DNA of 64,000 nt from Bacteroidota bacterium (GCA_947504725.1 CANNHN010000003.1:152945-216944), one strand, 5' to 3'; shown: positions 8,764-18,103, counted from the first letter of the stretch. Program-made: numbers and translations. The notes: a model not told the origin generated them from the sequence alone.

Positions 8764-9432
8764 CTATTTTTTCTTTTTTGTTGCAGGTTGAGCAATTCCC
8801 CATTCTGCAGGATTCTCTCTCCATGCTTTAAGAGATAATAAATCTTTATCCGTTATGTAATTTGATTGTAATGCTTGTGCAATCATTGTGTCATAATTAC
8901 TTAAAGTAACTAACTCACATTTTGCTTTTTTGAAATTTTCTAACGCATTAGTGAATCCGTAGGTAAAAATTGCTGCCATTCCTTTCACATCACACCCTGC
9001 TTCACGTAAAGCCTCAACCGCCTTTAAGCTACTTCCACCTGTGGATATTAAATCTTCAATTACAACTACCGACTGTCCTTTTTCAACAATTCCTTCAATC
9101 ATATTTGTTAATCCATGCTTTTTTGCTTCTGATCTAACATATACAAACGGCAATCCCATTTCTTGAGCTACAAGTGCCCCTTGGGCAATACCACCTGTAG
9201 CTACGCCAGCTATTACATCTGGTTTACCGAATTTTTCTAAAATAGCATCTACAAACTGTTGGCGAATATACGTTCGTACTTGCGGAAAAGACAAAGTAAC
9301 TCTATTGTCACAATAAATTGGCGATTTCCATCCAGATGCCCAGGTATAAGGATTTTGAGGTTGTAACTTTACAGCTTTTACTTGTAATAAAAATTCTGCA
9401 ACCTTTAATGCAGATTCATCATTCTTCTTCAT
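8764..9432 (-). CDS. pyrE: orotate phosphoribosyltransferase
   Basis: This protein of about 222 residues starts at the ATG at 9432. An in-frame upstream start at 9465 would add 11 residues unlike the family, and a promoter element lies between the two. The PRPP-binding loop VVVIEDLISTGGSSL is at about residues 122-136, and TWASGWKSPIYCDNR near 30-44 matches the OPRTase N-terminal substrate loop. It joins orotate to PRPP to make orotidine 5'-phosphate in pyrimidine synthesis. The short Lys-rich C-terminal tail (ATKKKK) is unremarkable. The gene is divergent from the NUDIX gene. Confidence 0.95.
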   Translation of the reverse strand: MKKNDESALKVAEFLLQVKAVKLQPQNPYTWASGWKSPIYCDNRVTLSFPQVRTYIRQQFVDAILEKFGKPDVIAGVATGGIAQGALVAQEMGLPFVYVRSEAKKHGLTNMIEGIVEKGQSVVVIEDLISTGGSSLKAVEALREAGCDVKGMAAIFTYGFTNALENFKKAKCELVTLSNYDTMIAQALQSNYITDKDLLSLKAWRENPAEWGIAQPATKKKK

Positions 9433-9436
9433 TCGG

Positions 9437-9465
9437 CAAAAATAAACTAAATTTGTTATGCGCAA
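9437..9465 (-). promoter_or_regulatory. predicted pyrE promoter (TTG-N18-TAnnTTTG)
   Basis: On the minus strand TTG (9465-9463) is followed after 18 bases by TATTTTTG (9444-9437), matching the Bacteroidota housekeeping consensus. The final G lies only four bases before the pyrE ATG, which implies a leaderless or near-leaderless transcript. Confidence 0.55.
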
Positions 9466-9492
9466 TCTATTTATTAATTAACAAAATTAGCA

Positions 9493-10101
9493 ATGGTAAA
9501 AGTGTTTTATTCTAACAAGACTATCTATTTGACTAGCAATCTAATGGATTACCATCAGAAGGAGGATACAGTTTTGGTTAGGATTCATTCCTTAGACGAG
9601 CTACAGTTGATGCATGATGAATTGATAGATAAAAATCAATTTACTGAGGTTTATTTTTATCATGAAAATGAAAAATTGCTTTTGTCAAGTTTTTCTTTAA
9701 GATATAAGGTAATTGAAGCAGCAGGAGGCTTAGTGAAAAATAAGAATGGGGAGTATCTTTTTATTTTCAGAAATGGAAAATGGGATTTACCAAAAGGTAA
9801 ATTAGAAAAAAAGGAAACCATTAAGGATGCCGCAATAAGAGAAGTGGAGGAGGAATGTGGCGTTGGCAAGCTGAAAATAGTGAAAGAGTTAGAATCAACA
9901 TATCATATTTATCAAATTGAGGGAAAGTCAATTTTAAAACGAACGTATTGGTTTGATATGATCTGTGGAGATGAATCGAAATTGATTCCACAAACAGAAG
10001 AAGGTATAACTGAAGTTAAATGGATTTCGAAAAATAAGTTGGAGGAAGTATATAGCAATACGTTTGAGTCTATTAAAGAAGTTTTAAAATCTATTATCTA
10101 A
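9493..10101 (+). CDS. NUDIX hydrolase
   Basis: This 202-residue protein contains the complete Nudix box GX5EX7REUXEEXGU at residues 102-124, with catalytic REVEEE (about 117-122). The first 70 residues are an unassigned N-terminal extension (YSNKTIYLTSN and a DELQLMHDELI helix) that probably aids substrate choice or dimerisation. Nudix enzymes cleave nucleoside diphosphates linked to another moiety; the exact substrate (for example a dinucleoside polyphosphate, NADH or an oxidised nucleotide) cannot be told. It is transcribed divergently from pyrE and ends 4 bases inside the convergent thioredoxin-like gene. Confidence 0.88.
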   Translation: MVKVFYSNKTIYLTSNLMDYHQKEDTVLVRIHSLDELQLMHDELIDKNQFTEVYFYHENEKLLLSSFSLRYKVIEAAGGLVKNKNGEYLFIFRNGKWDLPKGKLEKKETIKDAAIREVEEECGVGKLKIVKELESTYHIYQIEGKSILKRTYWFDMICGDESKLIPQTEEGITEVKWISKNKLEEVYSNTFESIKEVLKSII

Positions 10102-11522
10102 CGATTCTGCTTTTCACCAATGCCATGAACCTTTGCCTTTGGCTTTGTGATATCATAGAATGCTCGATCAATATCTTCGTCAGGACTTTCAGCAGGCACT
10201 TGAATAAATTTACCATCTGGACTAATTAAAAAATAAGTCGGCAAGGATTTTATTTCATAATCAGATTTCAATTTCCCTAAAGAATTATCGCTTAAAAATA
10301 ACCAATTATATTTTGGGTTTTTTGCCTGAAAGTTTTTTAAGTCTGCATTCGTTTTATCTACTGAGATACTTACAAAACTAATTCTGTCGCCATACGTTTT
10401 AAGGAACGAAGGAATGATTTTCATTTGTTGTTGACAAGCTGTACAATTAATATCATAAAACATTAAGTACACATATTTGTTAGTTCGCAATTCATCAAGG
10501 CTGTGTGTGGCTCCTGTCTTGTCAGGTAATTCGAAAAATGGTGCTTGTCCTCCTTTTTGTAATTTTGAAAATGAATTTAAAATAGTATGAGTAATTTTTT
10601 TATGCTCTTCTATTTTTGTTTCTTGCGCCACTTGTTGAAGAATAGCTACCACGCTTGGCTTTTTAAAGGAGTTGTCATAATATGCTTCATACAATCCTTT
10701 GATTAAAACCAATTCACGTAGTGTATCGTTTTGTAAAAATTCATCTCGTTTTAAAACTTCCATTGTTCCAGCAAAACTTCCTCTGTCGTTTATCTGAAAT
10801 GTCATTGGTGTTCCTAATTTCGACATGGAAAAGTCTTGAATTTTTTGTTTAAAAAAATCATTAAAAAAAAGCATGTACTCTGGATTGTTATACAGGATAG
10901 GCTTTTGAGATAGATATTCTGTAAATAATTTTTTCTCACTCACTTTTGTTTTTTGTTCAAGTGAGGCAATTGTATATGTAATATAATTTTTGAAATAAGA
11001 ATTGTTAACTGTCGAATAGAATTCTTTTGTGGCAATTTTAAAAGAATCAATTTTTGCTTTGGGTGTTCGCTTTAAAAACGCAATATAGTCGTTAGTTAAA
11101 AAATCATCAAAACGTTTGTCATAATCCATCGTCAAGGAGTTGATTTCAGTTTTGCTTTTTAATTTGATGGATAATTTTACATCGTGCTCTAAATTCTGGT
11201 TATGGTAAGTTGTAGAATCGGGCGGCATAAAAATTACTTCGTAATTACCTTTTGGTTCAATATACATAGTAGAAACATTTTTATTCACTTTTAAAGTGAT
11301 GTATTGAATGTTCTTGCTGTTAAATTCAATCGTAAAATTTCCTAAAGAATCAATTACCGAATAAGTCAATTGTTTTTGAGTATTGGCAATGTAATCGCTG
11401 TTAACCCAAACCCCAATTTCTTGATACTCATAAGATTTTGCAGCACCTTTTATAATCACATTTTGAGCGTGTGACAAAATGGATAGAAATAGAATGAATA
11501 CAATGCTATAAGATTTATACAT
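10098..11522 (-). CDS. TlpA-like thioredoxin-fold protein with long N-terminal domain
   Basis: This exported protein of 474 residues has a signal peptide (first about 19 residues, ending SHAQ), a beta-rich domain similar to the DUF4369-type N-termini of Bacteroidota TlpA proteins, a helical middle, and a C-terminal thioredoxin fold from about residue 325. The redox centre CTAC is at 360-363 (DINCTACQQQMKII), followed by KTNADLKNF and the conserved cis-proline in SLPTYFLI. It probably acts as a periplasmic thiol-disulfide oxidoreductase or in cytochrome c-type maturation. It is downstream of coaD on the same strand and overlaps the NUDIX gene end by 4 bases. Confidence 0.85.
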   Translation of the reverse strand: MYKSYSIVFILFLSILSHAQNVIIKGAAKSYEYQEIGVWVNSDYIANTQKQLTYSVIDSLGNFTIEFNSKNIQYITLKVNKNVSTMYIEPKGNYEVIFMPPDSTTYHNQNLEHDVKLSIKLKSKTEINSLTMDYDKRFDDFLTNDYIAFLKRTPKAKIDSFKIATKEFYSTVNNSYFKNYITYTIASLEQKTKVSEKKLFTEYLSQKPILYNNPEYMLFFNDFFKQKIQDFSMSKLGTPMTFQINDRGSFAGTMEVLKRDEFLQNDTLRELVLIKGLYEAYYDNSFKKPSVVAILQQVAQETKIEEHKKITHTILNSFSKLQKGGQAPFFELPDKTGATHSLDELRTNKYVYLMFYDINCTACQQQMKIIPSFLKTYGDRISFVSISVDKTNADLKNFQAKNPKYNWLFLSDNSLGKLKSDYEIKSLPTYFLISPDGKFIQVPAESPDEDIDRAFYDITKPKAKVHGIGEKQNR

Positions 11523-11550
11523 GATTCGCTCGGAATGACAAATTTTGTGC

Positions 11551-12024
11551 CTAATTAGGTGCTTTTACTTCAATCCCTTTCGGAACAAAGGGAGATGCGT
11601 CACCACCGTTTCTGATGATATCACGCACAATTGTCGAATTTATTGCAGAAAGCTCTGGAATTGGCAAAATAAAAACGGTTTCAATTTCCGGAGCCATTAC
11701 ATTGTTGTTTTGAGCAATGGATTTTTCAAATTCAAAATCAGCTGAAGTACGTAATCCACGAAGAATAAATTTCGCATTCACCTTTTTACAAAAATCGATT
11801 GTTAATCCTGTATAAGATTCAATGCGAACTTTAGGTTCATTGGCAAACACTTGTTTGATCCATTTTTCACGTTGTTCAAGTGAAAAGTAGTTTTGTTTGC
11901 TGCTGTTTTTTCCAATAGCAATGATGATTTCATCAAAGAGTGGTAATGCTCTTCGTAAAATGTTCTCATGTCCTTTTGTAATTGGATCAAATGAGCCAGG
12001 AAAGATTGCAATGCGTTTGTTCAT
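11551..12024 (-). CDS. coaD: phosphopantetheine adenylyltransferase
   Basis: This 157-residue protein is of standard CoaD length. FPGSFDPITKGHENI at residues 8-22 carries the T/HxGH nucleotidyltransferase motif, and the C-terminal SAINSTIVRDII matches the ISSTxVR-type motif. It adenylates 4'-phosphopantetheine to dephospho-CoA, the penultimate step of coenzyme A synthesis. It stands between rsmD and the TlpA-like gene in a minus-strand group; the rsmD-coaD pairing is widespread in bacteria. Confidence 0.96.
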   Translation of the reverse strand: MNKRIAIFPGSFDPITKGHENILRRALPLFDEIIIAIGKNSSKQNYFSLEQREKWIKQVFANEPKVRIESYTGLTIDFCKKVNAKFILRGLRTSADFEFEKSIAQNNNVMAPEIETVFILPIPELSAINSTIVRDIIRNGGDASPFVPKGIEVKAPN

Positions 12025-12069
12025 TCTTACTTGGATTAATTACAACGAATTTACGAAAACTTTTGAAGA

Positions 12070-12612
12070 CTAATCAACGGTATTCTCAAATATGGCAAAA
12101 TTCACATTACCATAACTGCGGTGTTCTTTAAAATGTGGCAGTTTAGATAAATCGGTATGCGGACCATGTTCCACAATCAACCAGCCGTTTGGTTTTAAAA
12201 GATTGTTTGCAAATACCAATTCTGGCAACACATGAAAATTTTCCATATCGTATGGTGGATCGCAAAAAATAATGTGATGTTGGGAGCTAGCTCTTTTTAG
12301 AAATGCGAATGCATCCGACTTGATGACTTTCACCACATCCATCTTGAATTCGGAAATTGTTTTTTTGACAAATTCGCAACAACTGTAATTGTTGTCTACG
12401 CTGGTAATGTCGCCACAACCACGAGATGCAAATTCAAAGGTGATGTTTCCTGTTCCGCAGAACAAGTCCAAGATTTTTAATCCATCAAATTCAAAATGGT
12501 TGTTTAAAATATTGAAGATGCTTTCTTTAGCGAAATCGGTTGTTGGTCGAACAGGTAGACTTTTGGGAGGATGAATCACTCTTCCTTTATGCGTTCCGCC
12601 AATAATTCGCAT
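12070..12612 (-). CDS. rsmD: 16S rRNA (guanine(966)-N(2))-methyltransferase
   Basis: This 180-residue SAM-dependent methyltransferase shows the N-terminal MRIIGGTHKGR and RPTTDFAKESIFNIL blocks, the SAM-binding DLFCGTGNITFEFASRG and the catalytic IFCDPPYD, all diagnostic of RsmD. It methylates G966 of 16S rRNA in the small subunit. Its ATG overlaps the stop of the DUF3822 gene by one base (TAATG), so the two are translationally coupled; coaD follows 45 bases downstream. Confidence 0.95.
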   Translation of the reverse strand: MRIIGGTHKGRVIHPPKSLPVRPTTDFAKESIFNILNNHFEFDGLKILDLFCGTGNITFEFASRGCGDITSVDNNYSCCEFVKKTISEFKMDVVKVIKSDAFAFLKRASSQHHIIFCDPPYDMENFHVLPELVFANNLLKPNGWLIVEHGPHTDLSKLPHFKEHRSYGNVNFAIFENTVD

Positions 12613-13487
12613 TAAGCTAGATAACTATTAAAAAGTGTGAAGTAAGAATGTTTTGGTAATGTTTGCAACTGATAGCTGAAATCGGTGCTGTCGGCACGTT
12701 CTCCAAATTTAATGGTTCGGATGTATTTATTTGCAAACGTATAGATGGAAGAAGATTTTTCAATTTCACCAATAAAAAGGGTGTCTATTTTTTCTGGATT
12801 TAATTGCAATTGCTCGTAAACAAACAAAAGATAATAAATGAAATCTTCAGGTGATTGATAATTAAAGGTATTGTAAAAAATCAAATTTTTTCCGTCAATC
12901 AATATCGTTTCAAATTGTGTGCTTTGAACATGCACGTACATTTTTTTTCCTGTTTGGTTTTTGTTGTTCGCTACTAATGTATCAATTAGCGTGCTGGAAA
13001 CGTGATGGTAGTTGATGTTATTAAACTGCGAATCCAATTTAGCTTTTATCGATAATGGAATCGCAAAAACATTTTTTGCATCTAAACTTTTGATTTCATC
13101 AACAACTACAAATTCGTCTCCTTCTAAAGAAGCATTGAATTTTAAATACATTCTTTTTCTCTCTTCTTCAAAAAGAGCATTCGGAACTAAAGTTGAAAGG
13201 TTGTTAACAATAGAACAAGAAACGGATTGAAATTTATGATTTACAAGTTTAGATTCTTTAATAAGTATGTCGATTAAATCAGCAACACCATCAAAGTTAT
13301 GAACGTTGGATACAGCGTATTTTTCTAAAGCGATGTATTTGTTTTTTTGTTTGTCAAGAATGCTCACTAAAATATCACTTGTGCCAACTTGCAAGAGCAA
13401 TTGATACGATGCCGTTTTTTTTGCATCAAATGCTTCATCGATGAAAGAATGAAGCTGTGTGATTTTATTTTTTATTTCGGTAGACAT
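12612..13487 (-). CDS. DUF3822 family protein
   Basis: This protein of about 291 residues starts at the ATG at 13487 (MSTEIKNKITQL). An upstream in-frame start at 13529 would overlap the divergent helicase gene's upstream region and add a non-conserved segment. DUF3822 proteins are Bacteroidota-specific, of unknown function, and typically sit next to rsmD as here; the strands ILVSILDKQKNKYIALEKY and the middle segment with YVHVQSTQFETILIDGKNLI suggest an actin/ASKHA-like fold, which is an inference. No active-site motif is visible. Confidence 0.8.
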   Translation of the reverse strand: MSTEIKNKITQLHSFIDEAFDAKKTASYQLLLQVGTSDILVSILDKQKNKYIALEKYAVSNVHNFDGVADLIDILIKESKLVNHKFQSVSCSIVNNLSTLVPNALFEEERKRMYLKFNASLEGDEFVVVDEIKSLDAKNVFAIPLSIKAKLDSQFNNINYHHVSSTLIDTLVANNKNQTGKKMYVHVQSTQFETILIDGKNLIFYNTFNYQSPEDFIYYLLFVYEQLQLNPEKIDTLFIGEIEKSSSIYTFANKYIRTIKFGERADSTDFSYQLQTLPKHSYFTLFNSYLA

Positions 13488-13493
13488 TGAATG

Positions 13494-13501
13494 CAAAGAT
13501 A
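13494..13501 (-). promoter_or_regulatory. candidate -7 element for the DUF3822-rsmD operon
   Basis: The minus strand reads TATCTTTG at 13501-13494, an exact TAnnTTTG. The G is six bases upstream of the ATG at 13487, predicting an extremely short leader. The only upstream TTTG is 25 bases away, longer than usual, so the call is weak. Confidence 0.4.
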
Positions 13502-13531
13502 TGTAAATTCGCATATATTCAGCCCTCAAAA

Positions 13532-14959
13532 ATGAAGTTAGAAGAGTTTAACAAGATATTATTACAGAGTTTTCCATTTGAAACTACTCCAGGGCAGAGA
13601 ATATTATTTACAAAGCTTTCGGAGTTTATTCTGAATAAAAATTCGGATCAAATATTTGTTTTAAAAGGGTATGCCGGGACAGGCAAAACCACTACAGTGC
13701 GTTCGTTGGTGGAGAGTTTGCCAGCGTTAGGCGGCAAAACTGTTTTGTTGGCACCAACTGGAAGAGCGGCAAAGGTGCTTTCAAATTACACAAGAAAACA
13801 AGCCTTTACAATTCATAAAAAAATATATTATCGTAAGCCTGATAATGATGGAGGCATGGCGTTTACACTTCAACAAAATTTACATGCCGATACAATTTTT
13901 ATTGTAGATGAGGCATCTATGATCTCGAATTCAGGTGGATTAACTACGGGGGGGAACTTTGGTGGCGGCAGTTTGCTTGATGATTTGATTTCGTACGTTT
14001 TTAATGGCAATAATTGCAAGCTAATATTTATTGGTGATACTGCCCAATTACCACCTGTAGGTTTGGATGTAAGTCCTGCACTTGACATCGATTTTTTAAA
14101 AGCGTCTTATTATTTTCAACTCGATTGGCATGAATTAACAGAAGTTGTACGTCAAACGGAGAACTCTGGAATATTATCCAATGCTACTGCAATTAGAAAT
14201 CAGATTAATGCCAGATTGGATGGTAAGCCACATTTCCAATTGGATGATTTTAAAGACATTGTTCGTTTGGGTGGAGATGAATTGGAAGATGCTTTGAATA
14301 GCGCTTATTCCAAATATGGAGCAGAAGAAACGATGGTGATTTGTCGTTCAAATAAAAGAGCAAATATTTTCAATCAACAAATCAGAGCAAGAATTCGTTG
14401 GCAAGAAAATGAATTATCGTCCGGAGATTTAATGATGGTAGTTAAAAATAATTATTTCTGGTTGCCTGATGAATCGAAAGCTGGATTTATTGCAAACGGA
14501 GACATTGTTGAATTAATGAGCATTGGTAAAATTCAGGAAATGCATGGATTTAAATTCGCAGATGTCCGAATGCGAATGATAGATTACCCAGATGAGCCTG
14601 AGTTGGAAACTCGATTACTGTTAGATACGATTATGAGTGAGGCACCATCACTTTCACAAGAAGACAACAAGCGGTTGTATAATTCTGTATCTGCAGATTA
14701 TGGTGATATTGCTGATAGGAGAATGCGTTTGAAAAAAGTAAAAGAAGATGGTTTTTTTAATGCTTTACAAGTTAAGTTCGCATATGCTGTAACATGTCAC
14801 AAAGCGCAGGGTGGACAATGGCCATGTGTATTTGTAGAACAAGGCTATTTGACAGATGAGATGATAAATACGGAGTATATGCGTTGGTTGTACACAGCAG
14901 TATCGAGAGCTTCCGAGAAATTGTATTTGGTGAATTTTAATAAAGATTTTTTTGATTAA
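13532..14959 (+). CDS. RecD-like ATP-dependent DNA helicase (AAA/UvrD-C)
   Basis: This SF1 helicase of about 475 residues starts at the ATG at 13532 (MKLEEFNKILLQ); an in-frame TTG at 13487 is less likely. Walker A GYAGTGKT is at 46-53, Walker B is DEASM, IFIGDTAQLPPVG forms motif III, and the C-terminal VTCHKAQGGQWP and RWLYTAVSRASEKLYLV are the UvrD-C/RecD motifs. It lacks the long N-terminal region of RecD2, so it is a short RecD-like enzyme common in Bacteroidota. It presumably translocates 5'-3' on single-stranded DNA; no RecB or RecC partner is nearby. It is divergent from DUF3822. Confidence 0.88.
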   Translation: MKLEEFNKILLQSFPFETTPGQRILFTKLSEFILNKNSDQIFVLKGYAGTGKTTTVRSLVESLPALGGKTVLLAPTGRAAKVLSNYTRKQAFTIHKKIYYRKPDNDGGMAFTLQQNLHADTIFIVDEASMISNSGGLTTGGNFGGGSLLDDLISYVFNGNNCKLIFIGDTAQLPPVGLDVSPALDIDFLKASYYFQLDWHELTEVVRQTENSGILSNATAIRNQINARLDGKPHFQLDDFKDIVRLGGDELEDALNSAYSKYGAEETMVICRSNKRANIFNQQIRARIRWQENELSSGDLMMVVKNNYFWLPDESKAGFIANGDIVELMSIGKIQEMHGFKFADVRMRMIDYPDEPELETRLLLDTIMSEAPSLSQEDNKRLYNSVSADYGDIADRRMRLKKVKEDGFFNALQVKFAYAVTCHKAQGGQWPCVFVEQGYLTDEMINTEYMRWLYTAVSRASEKLYLVNFNKDFFD

Positions 14960-15360
14960 TTCTGCTCTTCTGTTTCAAATGAAGAACCAATTTTGACATT
15001 GAACTTCGGCCAGTCAATTGTTTTTCCGTTTTTTTCTTTCACTTTAATTTCTGTAAAAAACAGAGTTGTTCCTTTATCAATTCGAGTAATTCGATTTTGC
15101 ATTGTTTTTGATAATGTGGTTCCAACTATTTTTTCTTCGTAGGCAATTCCTTGAATCGTAAGCATCAAATTAAAGGATACTACTGCTGAATCTAAAATAT
15201 TCCCGTAGTTGTCTTTCCCTATTAAACGATTGTTAACATTGTCGAACAGAACAGCATAAACATTGCCTTTTTTTTGAACTTTTATAGTGCCGTGGTTTTC
15301 TTCTTGAGCGGTTGCCCAAAATGTTAGAATGACGAAAGTAATTGAAAAGATTTTTTTCAT
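14956..15360 (-). CDS. small secreted protein of unknown function
   Basis: This 134-residue protein has a signal peptide (MKKIFSITFVILTFWATAQ). The mature part is mainly beta-strand forming (IKVQKKGNVYAVLFDNVNNR and later GKTIDWPKFNVKIG). I recognise no family; the pattern recalls small secreted GldM-like or immunoglobulin-like beta domains, but this is only an impression. It is convergent with the helicase gene, overlapping it by 4 bases, and lies downstream of the DUF3078 gene on the same strand beyond a terminator, so it is probably its own unit. Confidence 0.65.
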   Translation of the reverse strand: MKKIFSITFVILTFWATAQEENHGTIKVQKKGNVYAVLFDNVNNRLIGKDNYGNILDSAVVSFNLMLTIQGIAYEEKIVGTTLSKTMQNRITRIDKGTTLFFTEIKVKEKNGKTIDWPKFNVKIGSSFETEEQN

Positions 15361-15410
15361 TTAAATGTACAATGCAAATATAAGGCCAATGGATGAATTA
15401 AAAAGAATTA

Positions 15411-15440
15411 AAAATCCTCTTCTGATTGGAAGAGGATTTT
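15411..15440 (-). terminator. terminator of the DUF3078 gene
   Basis: AAAATCCTCT (15411-15420) and AGAGGATTTT (15431-15440) form a perfect stem with a 10-base loop, followed on the minus strand by further T. It begins four bases beyond the stop codon of the DUF3078 gene. Confidence 0.85.
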
Positions 15441-15444
15441 TAAT

Positions 15445-16386
15445 TTAAAATTTATAAGAGAAGCCAACCGCTAAAACCTGTTTGAATTGTAAGCGAGGAC
15501 CTGTTCTCGTAACAGGAAGTCCATTCGCATCATCTTCTGTGACTGGGACTGGAATGTCATGGTCGTAAATCAAGTTGGTGCTTATGCTAGCGGATAGATA
15601 TTTGTTGACTTTTAATCCAAGGATGTTTTCCCAGTTAACATCAATGTTTTGCGGGTTGTATAAATAATTAGAGAATAATTCTAATTTGGTCGAGAAGTTT
15701 ACATTCTTAAAGATGTCTTTTTTGAAAGTGAATTTCAAGTATCCTCCGAATTCACTTCTTACCATTTGACCAGCTTTTGTTTTTACACCAGCGGTATCAA
15801 ATTCTGCTTTTTCAACACCATAAGCTCCAGCATCGGCTAATTTTTGATCAGCTACAATTGTTGTTTTAGATGTTACGGGTGAAACGAATAAAGATAAATA
15901 GTTGTTTGGTTTATAATCAAAGCCGACTGCACCTAAAATATAGGCAGGAGATAAAAAGCGAGAAATAACGGTTGTGTCATTTGGGAAGTTGTATCCAGAA
16001 GCGAACTGACTTTTAAAGTTAAGTAATGCAGAATAAAAGAGCTTACTTTCTTTTATATGGCGACCATATTTTGAAGAAAAATCTATTTTATCTTCGTTCT
16101 TTCTCAAAGGAGCTTTTCCACTTTGAATCATACCATAAGCCAAATCTAGTGTATTGTCCCAAGTTGTTTTGTCTTTTTTGTAATTTGCATAAACACTTAA
16201 CAATACAGTTGCTGATAAAGCGTTTTCTCCACCCGCAGCCCAATTAGTAAAGCTTGACTGAGCAAAGTTTATTCCACCAACACCACCTTTTGTCCACAAT
16301 TTAGCAGGTTTAGTCGTATCTGGAGTTTGAGCAAATGAGCATCCATAAGCTAGAATTGCTCCTAGCATCAAAATTGTTTTTTTCAT
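15445..16386 (-). CDS. DUF3078 outer-membrane-like protein
   Basis: This protein of 313 residues has a signal peptide (first about 19 residues, ending CSFAQ). The mature N-terminus WTKGGVGGINFAQSSFTNWA, then GGENALSATV, is the hallmark of Bacteroidota DUF3078 proteins. Alternating hydrophobic strands and the terminal aromatic VGFSYKF fit an outer-membrane beta-barrel. Its function is unknown. It has its own terminator downstream and follows mscL by 14 bases, so it may be co-transcribed with mscL. Confidence 0.86.
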   Translation of the reverse strand: MKKTILMLGAILAYGCSFAQTPDTTKPAKLWTKGGVGGINFAQSSFTNWAAGGENALSATVLLSVYANYKKDKTTWDNTLDLAYGMIQSGKAPLRKNEDKIDFSSKYGRHIKESKLFYSALLNFKSQFASGYNFPNDTTVISRFLSPAYILGAVGFDYKPNNYLSLFVSPVTSKTTIVADQKLADAGAYGVEKAEFDTAGVKTKAGQMVRSEFGGYLKFTFKKDIFKNVNFSTKLELFSNYLYNPQNIDVNWENILGLKVNKYLSASISTNLIYDHDIPVPVTEDDANGLPVTRTGPRLQFKQVLAVGFSYKF

Positions 16387-16399
16387 AATCGAGTAGAAA

Positions 16400-16768
16400 T
16401 TATTTTTTTAGTAAATCCCGGATTTCTGTAAGTAATTCTTCTTGAGTTGGACCTGAAGGTGCAGGAGCCGCTTCTTCTTTCTTTTTAGAAGCTGCGTTCA
16501 TTCCTTTTACGATCAGAAACAAAACAAAAGCGATAACGATAAAAGAAATAAATGCAGCTATAAATTTACCTAACAATATTCCCCCTGGAGCCCATGTTTC
16601 AATTGTTGCAGCACCAGCAGCTTTTAGTGCAGGTTGTAATAACAATGGTGTAATAATGTCTTCAACAAGTGATTTGATTATGGCACCAAATGCGCCACCA
16701 ATGATAACACCCACAGCAAGGTCTACTACATTGCCTCTCATGATGAAAGCTTTAAATTCTTTTAGCAT
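16400..16768 (-). CDS. mscL: large-conductance mechanosensitive channel
   Basis: This protein of about 122 residues starts at the ATG at 16768 ([20 protein letters not shown]), which fits the conserved MscL N-terminus; an in-frame ATG at 16816 would add 16 untypical residues. It has TM1 with [22 protein letters not shown]2 with [17 protein letters not shown], and a short C-terminal helix ([13 protein letters not shown]) with a Pro/Ala linker. It forms a homopentameric pore in the inner membrane that opens on osmotic downshock. Confidence 0.95.
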   Translation of the reverse strand: MLKEFKAFIMRGNVVDLAVGVIIGGAFGAIIKSLVEDIITPLLLQPALKAAGAATIETWAPGGILLGKFIAAFISFIVIAFVLFLIVKGMNAASKKKEEAAPAPSGPTQEELLTEIRDLLKK

Positions 16769-16821
16769 TTTTTTATTTTTTAGTTTAAAATCGCGCAAAT
16801 ATAGAATAAATGCCATAATAA

Positions 16822-16850
16822 AAAAGACGCATTAGATAAATGCGTCTTTT
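16822..16850 (-). terminator. terminator of icd
   Basis: GACGCAT (16826-16832) pairs with ATGCGTC (16840-16846), with A and T tracts extending the stem on both sides. It lies 21 bases past the icd stop and ahead of mscL. Confidence 0.85.
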
Positions 16851-16870
16851 TATGCGATAAGTGATAAATA

Positions 16871-18103
16871 TTACTTTCCTAATTTTGCTTTTAAGTTTGT
16901 ATCCAAAGCAGATAAAAACTCTTCAGTATACAAATAGTGTTTGCCATGTTCTACTTTGTTGCCATGTATACAAACAGCTAAATCTTTAGTCATTTTACCT
17001 GATTCAACAGTCTCCACACAAACTTGTTCCAATGCTTGGCAGAAGTTGATCAATTCTTGATTGTTGTCTAGTTTTCCACGGAACTCTAATCCACGTGTCC
17101 AAGCAAAAATAGATGCAATTGGATTTGTAGAAGTAGGTTTTCCAGCTTGGTGATCGCGGTAGTGACGAGTTACTGTTCCGTGAGCAGCTTCTGCTTCCAT
17201 TGTTTTTCCATCTGGTGTAACCAATACAGAAGTCATTAATCCCAATGAGCCAAATCCTTGAGCAACAGTATCTGATTGAACATCTCCGTCATAGTTTTTA
17301 CATGCCCAAACGAAATTTCCATTCCATTTTAAAGCTGAAGCAACCATGTCGTCAATTAAACGGTGTTCGTATGTGATTCCTGCAGCAGCATATTTTGCCT
17401 TATAATCAGCTTGATAAATTTCTTCAAAAATATCTTTAAAGCGACCATCGTATTTTTTTAAGATGGTATTTTTTGTAGATAAATATAATGGCCATCCTTT
17501 CGATAATGCTGTATTGAAGCAAGAGTGAGCAAACCCTCTGATTGATTCATCTGTGTTATACATTGTTAATGCAACACCATCGCCTTTGAAATTAAATACT
17601 TCAAATGATTGAGGAGCGCTTCCATCTTCTGGAGTAAAACTCACCGTCAATTTTCCTTTTCCTTTAGTAACGAAATCTGTTGCACGGTATTGGTCACCAA
17701 ATGCATGACGACCTATACAAATTGGTGCTGTCCAGTTTGGAACCAATCGAGGAACATTTTTACAAACGATTGGCTCACGGAAAACTGTACCATCCAAAAT
17801 GTTACGGATAGTTCCATTTGGTGATTTCCACATTTGTTTTAATTTGAATTCAACAACGCGTTCTTCATCGGGAGTGATAGTAGCACATTTGATACCTACG
17901 CTATATTTTTTAATTGCTTCAGCCGAATCAATTGTTACTTGATCGTTTGTTGCATCACGGTGTTCAACACCTAAGTCGTAATATTTAATATCCAAATCCA
18001 AATAAGGAAGGATTAATTTGTCTTTAATGAATTTCCAAATGATGCGAGTCATTTCATCGCCATCCAATTCAACTACTGGGTTAGCTACTTTAATTTTGCT
18101 CAT
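16871..18103 (-). CDS. icd: NADP-dependent isocitrate dehydrogenase (eukaryotic-like homodimeric type)
   Basis: This 410-residue enzyme belongs to the IDH1-like type II subfamily. It begins [18 protein letters not shown], and has [20 protein letters not shown] (substrate serine and arginines), [30 protein letters not shown] and [14 protein letters not shown] with the NADP-selecting residues. It converts isocitrate to 2-oxoglutarate with NADPH formation in the TCA cycle. There is no phosphorylation loop like that of E. coli Icd. It is a single-gene unit; the upstream gap (18104-18171) is short. Confidence 0.96.
   Translation of the reverse strand: MSKIKVANPVVELDGDEMTRIIWKFIKDKLILPYLDLDIKYYDLGVEHRDATNDQVTIDSAEAIKKYSVGIKCATITPDEERVVEFKLKQMWKSPNGTIRNILDGTVFREPIVCKNVPRLVPNWTAPICIGRHAFGDQYRATDFVTKGKGKLTVSFTPEDGSAPQSFEVFNFKGDGVALTMYNTDESIRGFAHSCFNTALSKGWPLYLSTKNTILKKYDGRFKDIFEEIYQADYKAKYAAAGITYEHRLIDDMVASALKWNGNFVWACKNYDGDVQSDTVAQGFGSLGLMTSVLVTPDGKTMEAEAAHGTVTRHYRDHQAGKPTSTNPIASIFAWTRGLEFRGKLDNNQELINFCQALEQVCVETVESGKMTKDLAVCIHGNKVEHGKHYLYTEEFLSALDTNLKAKLGK

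Noticed and set aside
13487-13531. Upstream TTG start adding 15 residues to the RecD-like helicase
   Set aside because: The added residues are not family-like and overlap the divergent DUF3822 promoter; the ATG at 13532 gives the normal start.
16769-16816. Longer MscL start
   Set aside because: The extra 16 residues precede the conserved MLKEFK-type start and would place a hydrophobic stretch before TM1.
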